Source: Oscillospiraceae bacterium (GTDB lineage: Bacteria > Bacillota > Clostridia > Oscillospirales > Oscillospiraceae). From it: a stretch of DNA of 38,611 nt. The notes beneath the pieces were generated by a model. That model worked only from the letters and a program-made list of their open reading frames with translations, had not been told where the DNA came from and did not search any database. The translations under genes and the position numbers were made by a program. Positions 17,410 through 25,200 of the stretch are shown here, in pieces; position 1 is the first letter of the stretch; each line of letters starts with the position of its first letter. The stretch spans positions 1-38,611 of the forward strand of contig JAFRIV010000006.1 of assembly GCA_017432615.1 (NCBI GenBank), written 5' to 3'.

Positions 17410-17888
17410 ACAGCAAAACCTTTGATAAGGGAGCCGTTATCTTCCGGCAGGGAGATTTTGCCGAATCCATGTTTGACATCATCTCCGGGAGCGTAGGAGT
17501 ATACGTCAATTACGGCACGGAATATGAGACGCAGCTTACTGTTCTGAAAGCCGGAGATTTCCTCGGGGAGATCGGTATGATCGAATATTTTCCCCGCAGT
17601 GCTACGGCGGTTGCGATGGAGGACGGAACCGAACTTCGGGAGATCGGGGAAAGCGAATTTGACAAGTACTTTAATACTCAGCCGGATCGCCTGCTGGCGA
17701 TCATGCGGCAGTTCAGCAGACGTCTTCGGGAATTGACGGCGGATTATGAATCAGCCTGTGATATCCTCGAGGAACTGAAAAAAGAAAACGGTAAGCCGGA
17801 AGAGAAAAAGGTGAACCGTTTCCTTGCATTCTATAACAGCGTAATGACATCGCTTAAGGACAGCAGCTTTATGTCATATCTCCAGTAA
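17406..17888 (+). CDS. Stand-alone cyclic-nucleotide-binding domain protein (second of two)
   Basis: 160 residues; the start overlaps the stop of the first CNB gene as ATGA. The CNB fold (~3-105) aligns without gaps to its neighbour through the cassette: FLGEIGMIEYFPRSATAVA again places Glu55, Arg64 and Ser65. It differs by a 30-residue C-terminal extension with a Lys/Glu-rich stretch and an ending in SFMSYLQ. No DNA-binding domain is present. The two genes look like an old tandem duplication that kept binding residues in both copies, so they may form heteromers or read different nucleotide levels. The cyclase follows after a hairpin. Confidence 0.9.
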   Translation: MNSKTFDKGAVIFRQGDFAESMFDIISGSVGVYVNYGTEYETQLTVLKAGDFLGEIGMIEYFPRSATAVAMEDGTELREIGESEFDKYFNTQPDRLLAIMRQFSRRLRELTADYESACDILEELKKENGKPEEKKVNRFLAFYNSVMTSLKDSSFMSYLQ

Positions 17889-17910
17889 TGTTTTCTGAAT
17901 AGGAAAAGAA

Positions 17911-17943
17911 TCGGCTTCCGTCCTCTCCAGGGACGGAAGCCGA
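17911..17943 (+). repeat. Strong hairpin between the second CNB gene and the cyclase gene
   Basis: TCGGCTTCCGTCC (17911-17923) pairs perfectly with GGACGGAAGCCGA (17931-17943). It is followed by ATTAAAC, not a U-tract, and the cyclase ribosome site AGAGG comes soon after. It may adjust read-through, message ends or cyclase expression rather than stop transcription fully. Confidence 0.6.
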
Positions 17944-17961
17944 ATTAAACAGAGGCACGGT

Positions 17962-19356
17962 ATGGAACGGAATATGGTCATACACAGCAGTATTATCTCC
18001 GGAATGTCGGAGGGAGTGATGGTTCTCCGATCCGGCGGTTCTATCGAGATCGTCAACGATGCTGCGCAAACCATTTTGAATAAGACGGAAGAAGAACTGA
18101 TAGGACAATCCTTCGCTCGCGTCTTTTTAGGCGAAGAGGAGAATGACGAGTTTATTCAGTGCGTTTTGAATGCCGCTTACGACATGGGGAAACGTCATGA
18201 AAGCTATGTCTCTTATCATACAGGGGAAAGCGTAAGGCAGCTGCGAGTGGTTTCCTCCTGCCTGCAGGAACAGGGAGAAGTCATCGGAGTGATTCTCGTC
18301 ATCAGCGACATCACCGAGCTTACGGAAATGCGGGATGCCATCCACGCGATGGAGACCATACAGGAACTGAACCGCCAGCTGGAACTTCGTAATCGTGTTC
18401 TGCAGGAAACGTTCGGCCGCTACCTGTCAGATGATATCGTACGGGAGATCCTGGATTCTCCCGACGGCTGGAAGCTCGGAGGGCAGAGACAGTATCTTAC
18501 CGTTCTGATGAGTGATCTGCGGGGTTTTACAGCCATGTCTGAAAGGATGCGGCCGCAGAGCCTGATCACAATGCTCAACCATTATTTCAGTGAAATGTAC
18601 GAGGAGATCGAGCGCTATCACGGGACTCTGATAGAATTTATGGGAGACGGAATGATGGTCATCTTCGGTGCACCGGTCCGCAGGGAAAACCATGCTTCCG
18701 ATGCCGTCGCAGCGGCCATCGGGATGCAAAAACGCATGGAGGCAGTCAACCGTTGGAACGCAGAACGGGGCTACGAGCCGATTTCCATGGGGATCGGTAT
18801 CAATACCGACAACGTGATCCTCGGGAATATCGGGTCGGAAAAGCGTACCAAATACGGCGTGCTTGGTGCGGCAGTGAATCTTGCAGGCCGGATCGAAGGC
18901 TTTACCACAGCCGGTCAGATCCTGATTTCACCCGGTACGCGTGCGGCGGTATCAAACGAACTGGATATCGCGCAGATCGTGAAAACCAGTATGAAGGGGG
19001 TAAAGGGAGAGATCCTGCTTTCCGACGTGGTCGGGATCCGGGAGCCCTATAATCTGCATCTGAACAGCAAAAAGTGCGAGCTGAAACCGCTGTCCCACCC
19101 GGTTCCGGTGCGTTTTTCCGTTCTGAAGGAAAAATACATCAGCGACAGCGGGCTGGAAGGGGAGATCCTTTCGGCTTCGGAAGATGAAGCAGTAATGAAA
19201 ACCGCGGAAAGCCTCTTTGTATGGGAAAATCTCTGTGTGGACATCGGGGATAACCTGTACGCAAAGATCACCGGGATCGAAGGGGATAGGGTCCATCTCT
19301 CTTTTACGGCAAAACCTCCCTGCTTTGCAGACTGGTTCGATCGGATCAACCGATAA
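17962..19356 (+). CDS. PAS domain class III nucleotidyl cyclase
   Basis: 464 residues, cytoplasmic, no membrane helix. PAS sensor ~8-118; helical linker ~120-150 ending in FGRYLSDDIV; cyclase homology domain ~176-345; C-terminal beta-rich domain ~380-455 that looks PilZ-like. Metal ligands Asp185 (SDLRGF) and Asp229 (GDG) and transition-state residues Asn306 and Arg310 are present, so catalysis is plausible. The two base-selecting positions are unusual: Glu225 stands where adenylyl cyclases have Lys, and Gly299 where they have Asp or Thr, a combination I associate with a branch of bacterial cyclases. ATP or GTP preference cannot be assigned. It follows two CNB genes and precedes a PHP phosphoesterase, probably as one operon. 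Confidence 0.9.
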   Translation: MERNMVIHSSIISGMSEGVMVLRSGGSIEIVNDAAQTILNKTEEELIGQSFARVFLGEEENDEFIQCVLNAAYDMGKRHESYVSYHTGESVRQLRVVSSCLQEQGEVIGVILVISDITELTEMRDAIHAMETIQELNRQLELRNRVLQETFGRYLSDDIVREILDSPDGWKLGGQRQYLTVLMSDLRGFTAMSERMRPQSLITMLNHYFSEMYEEIERYHGTLIEFMGDGMMVIFGAPVRRENHASDAVAAAIGMQKRMEAVNRWNAERGYEPISMGIGINTDNVILGNIGSEKRTKYGVLGAAVNLAGRIEGFTTAGQILISPGTRAAVSNELDIAQIVKTSMKGVKGEILLSDVVGIREPYNLHLNSKKCELKPLSHPVPVRFSVLKEKYISDSGLEGEILSASEDEAVMKTAESLFVWENLCVDIGDNLYAKITGIEGDRVHLSFTAKPPCFADWFDRINR

Positions 19357-19414
19357 AATGCAGGCCTGCCGCCTAATGCCGACGGAATTGCTGCTGTTGT
19401 TCTAAAGGGGAAAT

Positions 19415-20272
19415 ATGCAGAAAATCGACTTACATATGCATTCAACCGTTTCCGATGGCACGGATACGCCGGAGGAACTGCTGGAGAAAGTCCGCAGTGC
19501 CGGAATCCGGCTTTTCGCACTGACGGATCACGACGCTGTGAAAGGCTGTGTCTCTGCGCGGAAACTGCTCCGGGAGGGGGACCCGTTCCTGCTGCCCGGT
19601 GTGGAATTCTCCTGCCGGGATGAGGATGGGAAATATCATATCCTTGGTTACAATTATGACCCGGACAGCGCACACATTCAGAATCTTGTAGATACCGGCC
19701 ACAGCTTTCGGATGAAAAAAGCCGGAGCCAGGCTGGAGTTTCTTCAAAGCAGATTCGGTTTTTGCTTCCCGGAGGAAGAGATCCGGAAGCTGCTGGCTCT
19801 GGACAATCCCGGGAAGCCTCACATCGGGAATCTGATGGTGAAATATGGATATGCAGAAACCAAGGAACAGGCTATTCGTGATTTTATCAATCAGGCACGT
19901 TTTCGCAGTGAATTCATACGTCCGGAACAGGCTATTCGGAGGATCCTGCAGAGCGGAGGAATTCCGGTTCTGGCTCATCCCTCCTTCGGGAGCGGAGAGG
20001 AACTGATTGTCGGGGAAGAGATGGAAACCCGTCTGCGCCGGCTGATCGGGTTCGGCCTGCAGGGAGTGGAGGCGTTTTATTCCGGTTTTACGCCGAAACT
20101 GCGGAAGGAGATCCTGGGCTTTGCGGAGAAGTACCGCCTTTATGTTACTGCCGGCAGTGATTACCACGGGGAAAACAAACTGATACAGCTGGGAGACACC
20201 GGGCTTGATCAGGCTGTGAAGATCCCGGAGGGAATGGCGCGTTTTTTCGAAAGAATCAATTACAGAGATTGA
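19415..20272 (+). CDS. PHP-domain phosphoesterase (RNase AM/TrpH-like)
   Basis: 285 residues, a single PHP domain of the size seen in 3',5'-nucleotide phosphatases and the RNase AM/YciV/TrpH group. Metal ligands visible are His7 and His9 (DLHMHST), Asp14, TDHD with Asp38 and His39, Glu64 (GVEFSC), a His in KPHIGN, LAHPSFG, and GSDYHG near the end. There is no polymerase or histidinol-phosphatase extension. Relatives hydrolyse nucleoside 3',5'-bisphosphates or short RNA. By inference from its place after the cyclase it might help clear nucleotides of the pathway, but this is not shown. GGGG lies five bases before the start. Confidence 0.88.
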   Translation: MQKIDLHMHSTVSDGTDTPEELLEKVRSAGIRLFALTDHDAVKGCVSARKLLREGDPFLLPGVEFSCRDEDGKYHILGYNYDPDSAHIQNLVDTGHSFRMKKAGARLEFLQSRFGFCFPEEEIRKLLALDNPGKPHIGNLMVKYGYAETKEQAIRDFINQARFRSEFIRPEQAIRRILQSGGIPVLAHPSFGSGEELIVGEEMETRLRRLIGFGLQGVEAFYSGFTPKLRKEILGFAEKYRLYVTAGSDYHGENKLIQLGDTGLDQAVKIPEGMARFFERINYRD

Positions 20273-20361
20273 ACGCCCGGACCGCTGCAGTCGGCCTTCA
20301 TGGGGAGGACAGGCGGTCCTGTGTTGCGGATACGGAGACAAAACGGAAAGAGGGAGTGATC

Positions 20362-21252
20362 ATGATGTCAAAAAAGACAAAGGCGATCCTGAATTGTGTG
20401 CTTTCAATTGCAATATGTCTGTCAGCCGGTATGGGTGCCTGCGCTGAAAAGGATATCGCGGCGACGATGCCGGAACCTTCGAAAGAGAGCGGGACCTCCC
20501 GGATGATTATCGAGAAGATCCTGGTGCTCTACGGCACTTACGGAGAGGCTGCTTCAGATAGAATCGAAGAACTGATGGGCGAACTGGAGGCAGCCGATGC
20601 CCCTGCGGCAGAAAAATGGAAAGAGATCCTGAATTTATGGAGGGCGGATGATCCGATGATCCATGAGGATATCCTCCCTGACGGATTGCCGGATACCGAT
20701 GCGTTATGCATAGTCGCGCTGGGTTTTCAGCTGAACCCGGACGGCAGTATGAAGGATGAACTTATCCACCGCCTGGAGACGCTGAAGCGCAGTGCGGAAA
20801 AATATCCGAAAGCCCGGATCGCCTGTACCGGCGGAGGAACGGCACGGGACAATCATGCCGCAACAGAGGCGGGGGAAATGGCAAAATGGCTTGCTGAGAA
20901 CGGGATCGATCCCTCCCGTGTCATTGTGGAGGATCGTTCCCAGACCACTGCGCAAAATGCAGTTTTCACACTGGATATTCTGGAGGATCAGTTCCCGCAG
21001 GTTTCCGAGCTTGCCATTGTATCCAGCGATTATCATATCGCCACGGGAACGCTTCTCTTCAATGCCGAAGCCATTCTGCGCGGGAACAGAGATTTGAAAG
21101 TAATTTCCAATGCCGCCTGGAAAGCAACCTCCGGGACCCTTTCCCCGATGTTTCAGGCAGGAGCCCTGGTCGAACTCCTCGGCGACAGGGAAACGGCCTA
21201 CGATATCTACTTTAATACATACAATATTCATGAGATTCTTCCTCTTTCCTGA
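20362..21252 (+). CDS. Secreted YdcF/SanA-type (DUF218) protein
   Basis: 296 residues. GGGAG (20352-20356) serves ATG 20362 or the adjacent ATG 20365; the open frame back to 20269 has no such site. The N terminus is a signal peptide ending near AGMGACAEKD; Cys could be a weak lipidation site. The DUF218 domain spans ~110-270 with IVALGFQL, CTGGGTARDNHAATEAGEM, DRSQTTAQNA, and VSSDYHIATG. DUF218 proteins such as ElyC and SanA act at the envelope, some in lipid carrier or wall metabolism; the activity here is unknown. It closes the seven-gene run and is followed by the terminator at 21337-21376. Confidence 0.85.
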   Translation: MMSKKTKAILNCVLSIAICLSAGMGACAEKDIAATMPEPSKESGTSRMIIEKILVLYGTYGEAASDRIEELMGELEAADAPAAEKWKEILNLWRADDPMIHEDILPDGLPDTDALCIVALGFQLNPDGSMKDELIHRLETLKRSAEKYPKARIACTGGGTARDNHAATEAGEMAKWLAENGIDPSRVIVEDRSQTTAQNAVFTLDILEDQFPQVSELAIVSSDYHIATGTLLFNAEAILRGNRDLKVISNAAWKATSGTLSPMFQAGALVELLGDRETAYDIYFNTYNIHEILPLS

Positions 21253-21336
21253 ATCCATCCCGATAAAGCCGGCATACGAACCCCGCCTGCCTTGCTCTGC
21301 TCCCTTTCCGTGATTCCCTGCAGGATACTGTAAAAA

Positions 21337-21376
21337 AAGCATCTGCTGCCGTCTTTCAAGAGGGCAGCAGATGCTT
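21337..21376. terminator. Bidirectional intrinsic terminator
   Basis: AAGCATCTGCTGCC (21337-21350) pairs perfectly with GGCAGCAGATGCTT (21363-21376). TTTT ends the plus-strand side and an A7 run before the stem gives U7 on the minus strand. It ends the DUF218 gene and the minus-strand DUF523 gene. Confidence 0.92.
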
Positions 21377-21469
21377 TTCATAGGTTTCTTCTTTTTTTCG
21401 TCAGGGTATGTTTCACTCAAAACCGTTTCGTCTTAGCAAACAAAAAACGCCCGGGAAGAGCAAATCTCC

Positions 21470-21901
21470 TTACAGTCGGGAAAGGTATTCCTCTTCCGTC
21501 AGTACTTCGATCCCGTTTCGCAGAAAGAGCTTTGCCGTTACCCCGTTTCCCGCGGTCAGCTTTTTGCAGAAATGGCCGTCGTAGATGCAGCCCTTTCCGC
21601 AGGAAGGGCTCCTTGCTTTCAGAATGGCGGTTTCACAGCCATTTTCTTGTGCAATCTGCAAGGCGGCTTTCGCCCCTGCCTCAAATTCCGCTGTGACGTC
21701 CGTCCCCTCCCGGTTGCGCACCCGTTCTCCGCAGCACTCACTGGGGATCCGCGGGGTCGGCAGGCCGCCGAGTTCCTCCGGGCAGGCGGCCACGGCAAGT
21801 CCCTGATCCACCAGCGCCCGGACAGCAGGGACAAGATTCGTCCCGCCGTCATATCGGCAGCGAGACCCGGCAAGGCATTTGCTGACAAAGATCATAGGCA
21901 T
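21470..21901 (-). CDS. DUF523 family protein
   Basis: 143 residues. Three ATGs cluster at 21907, 21901 and 21895; GGAG is best spaced for 21901. The family N-terminus SKCLAGSRCRYDGG is clear, followed by CPEELGGLPTPR, a second Cys pair near ESEC-like text (SECCGERV), and LKARSPSCG. DUF523 proteins are small cytoplasmic proteins with conserved Cys, Asp and Arg; function is not established. It is a single-gene unit with its own promoter (21966-21994) and terminator. Confidence 0.88.
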   Translation of the reverse strand: MPMIFVSKCLAGSRCRYDGGTNLVPAVRALVDQGLAVAACPEELGGLPTPRIPSECCGERVRNREGTDVTAEFEAGAKAALQIAQENGCETAILKARSPSCGKGCIYDGHFCKKLTAGNGVTAKLFLRNGIEVLTEEEYLSRL

Positions 21902-21965
21902 CTGCATCTCCGTGAAAGAGGAATAAAACGGACAGAAAAAGATCCGTCGAAGGAAACTGCAGGGC

Positions 21966-21994
21966 ATTGTATCACAAAAGCAGAGGCCGGGCAA
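21966..21994 (-). promoter_or_regulatory. DUF523 gene promoter
   Basis: On the minus strand TTGCCC (21994-21989) and TACAAT (21971-21966) are 17 bases apart, with a TGA extended -10 motif. Confidence 0.65.
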
Positions 21995-22070
21995 GAAGAT
22001 AATCCCCGTTTCCGGTTCAGTTTTGCGCATCGACCCTGCGGCTCCGCTTTTTATAAGCAGGTTTTTTCAA

Positions 22071-22099
22071 TTGCCATCTGCCTTATTTTATGGTACAAT
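22071..22099 (+). promoter_or_regulatory. Promoter of the large secreted protein
   Basis: TTGCCA (22071-22076), 17-base spacer, TACAAT (22094-22099). The predicted start near 22106 leaves a 120-base leader that contains the repeats at 22131-22169. Confidence 0.7.
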
Positions 22100-22130
22100 A
22101 AAACTGAATATTTCCTTCACAATTCTTCTT

Positions 22131-22169
22131 TTTTGTGACAGTTTTGTGACGAACAGTGTTTTATACTGT
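22131..22169. repeat. Direct repeat and inverted repeat in the leader of the large secreted protein
   Basis: TTTTGTGAC occurs twice (22131-22139 and 22142-22150), 11 bases apart, close to one DNA turn. Directly after it ACAGT (22153-22157) and ACTGT (22165-22169) form an inverted repeat with a 7-base gap. This looks like a protein-binding region downstream of the start site; the binding protein is unknown. Confidence 0.5.
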
Positions 22170-22226
22170 GTTTATAGTCGTATTGTAAACCGAACATTCA
22201 ATAAAATCACAAAGGAGGAAAGGAAA

Positions 22227-25200
22227 ATGAAAGTAAAACGATCCCTGGCATTGCTGCTGACGCTGCTGATGCTCTGCAGCCTGATGCCAAATGCATTTGC
22301 AGGAAACTTGCTGCCGGGCAATGTTTACCCAACAGACAGCGGCTCCGGCGGCGGGCACACGCATGACTGGGGCCCCTTCCGGGTAACCAGAGAACCGACC
22401 TGCTCGGAATACGGCCAGCAGGTCCGTACCTGCCGCACCTGCGGAGAGAGGGATGTGCAGGGCATCCCGAAGCTCCCCCATACCTTCGGGGAATGGGAGA
22501 TCCTGATCCCTGCAACAGACCACAGCGCCGGTGAGCGGCAGCATACCTGCGAGATCTGCGGAGAGGTGGAGAAGGAAAGCTACGATCCGAAAGGGACCTT
22601 CCGCCCGGGAATGCACGGAGACGCCGTGCAGTGGATCCAGGAACACCTGGTCGACCACGGCCATCTGGATCATCACTATGTAACCAGAGATTATGACTGG
22701 ACTACCGAGCAGGCGGTGAAAGCCTTCCAGACTGCACAGGGCTTTACACCGGACGGCATTGCCTGGCCGCAGACAGTGGAGTGCCTGGAGCACGATTTTG
22801 ATGCCTGGGTAGTTACGAAAGAGATGACCTGGTATGAAACCGGAGAACGGCAGCGCACCTGTCTGAAATGCGGCTTCACAGAGACGGAAGTGATCGGCAC
22901 GATCCTTCGTCCGGGTGACTGGCGGAATGACAGAGACAAGGTCATTGCCCTGCAGGAGATGCTCAATAAACTCGGCTATTCTGTCGGTATGCCGGACGGC
23001 GATTACGGCGGCAAAACGCAGGCTGCCGTGGAACAACTGCAGAAAGACCATGGCCTGGATCCAGACGGCATCCTCTGGCCGGGCCTGTGGAATTTGATCT
23101 TCCCGCCCGATTTTAGCGCTGTCGGTGAACTCTGGGATCCTGAAAACCCGGATGGACTTCAGGAGGAAGGATCCGATGGTACGCTTTTCCCGAGGCCGAA
23201 CAATAACCCCGTTCTCAACGTTCCCATTGTTCCCATCCATGAAGCGGACAGGGATGCCGATGAAGACGGTACCGGCAGTGAGATTCCGGATCCGGGAGAC
23301 AGGGGAACCGTGATCTCGCGTGACCGGGATGATCCCGATGACGATATTCAGGAACCTGAAGACGAACCGGACGATCCCGACGAACCGGATGAACCGGACG
23401 AACCGGAAAATCCCGAAGACAATCCGGATTCTGCTGATTTGCCGGCAGCTGCAGGCAAGGGCGGCATATCACTGGATGTGGAACTGAAAATCGAGATCCT
23501 GACACCGCCGGAAGCCGACGGCACGTATAAAGAGGACTCAGATGTTGAGTTCCGTTATGTGCTTTACAATCACACACCGTATACGATCAAGGACGTCAAA
23601 GTGGTTCCTCTTTCCCAGTACCAGTGGGATACCATGCAGATCAATAAGGATTATCTGGTCACCATTTTTGATGCGGAATGGTGGGAAAGTTTAGGGCTGC
23701 AGCTGGAAGAACCGGATTATAATAAATTCGTGGTTGCCGAAGTGGAGGAGGTTGGTCCGTTCGGATCAGTCACCTGGCCGGCGATAAATCTCTTCCATTA
23801 TCAGGCGACGACGGTGAACGGCGGAAACGGCACCTATTATCTCAAGGCTTTCGCAAACTGTGATTTCTATGAAGAGGAAGAGTATCTCGGCAGAAGGCTT
23901 CCTATGGCGGAGGCTACGGTCAAATTCGGCAAAAAGCCTGCACCGGACCTCAGCGCGGAACTTTATTATAAAATCACTTCTGAACCGGCAAACGGCCAGT
24001 TCTATACCGATGGGGATACCGTCAGCTATAATATTTACCTGCACAATTCCAGCAACTATGATATCAAAAAGACAAAGGGATATCGTCTTAACAAAACAAA
24101 TGTAGAACATATCAATGGCGGCGGAGGGCTTGGGAGTTGCTTCGAGCAGAATGAAACGCTCAAGCCCGGGCAGACCCTCAAATGGGGGCCGTATACCGGG
24201 AAGATTTCCTTCTTCGAAGAAAGCGGTTGGGTCAAGCTGCAGTATACCGACGAGAAACCTCACGACTGGAGCGGGTTAAACGATGATCATATTGATCTTG
24301 CGGCCTTTGCCAATTGCCAGTTTTACGAAAATGACAAGAAGATCGGGGAAAAGCCGGTGACCGCAGCGGATGCGATTCCTATCGGGCAGGAAGTTCCCGC
24401 TGCAAAGCTGGAGATCGTTAATGCCCTGAAGCCGGATAACGGGACCTATTATGTCGAGGGAGAGACGGTCATGGCGGAATTCTTCCTGGACAATAAGGGG
24501 AATGTGACCATCTCCTCCGGCAAGCTCTTTGACACGACGGATGGGTGGGACCATCAGGTGGCAAACGCAACGATAGACCCGGGCAATTCTTATAATACCT
24601 ATTTTTACGAGGGAACAGTCAGCGCGGAGGAAGCGGAAAAGGGTGAAAAGCTGATCAGCGGCTTTGCAGACTGCACCTTCAAGCTGGCGGCAGGAGAAGC
24701 TTCCGACCACGTTGAGGATACCCTTTCTCTCCCCACCGGACCCAAACCGGAAGCAACCCTTACGGTGGAAGAAGCTGAACCGCCCGCCAACACCCTCTTC
24801 TATGAAGAAGGGGAGGAGATCCGGTACAAAGTGATCATCCACAATACCGGAAAAGTGGCGCTGGTGTCGACAGAACTGATGGGCGGTATCGACGGCGCAT
24901 CCAAACTGATCGGAACGCAGACCAATCTGCCGGCCGGTACGGATTCTGTACCCTTCTTTATAGAGCATACCGTCACGCATGAGGAAGCGCAGACCGGAAC
25001 CATTACCTGTGCCGTCACAGCAGATGCCGTGTTTGAGCTTGGGATGGAACTGCCGCTGTCCGGTGACTGCACCAGCAAGACCGGCGCTCCGGCGATCATG
25101 ATCAACATTGCTGAGGCCAGTTCCGCTTCCGACGGCTTCTACAAGAGGAATGAGACGGTGAGCTACGTTATCACCCTGTCCAATACCGGCAATGTGGACA

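Noticed and set aside
22161-23240. Minus-strand frame of 359 codons opposite the large secreted protein
   Set aside because: It crosses the promoter and start of a well-supported gene and shows no domain.
23326-23430. CRISPR-like or tandem DNA repeat
   Set aside because: The periodic bases encode an Asp/Glu/Pro linker inside the secreted protein; no spacer-repeat structure.
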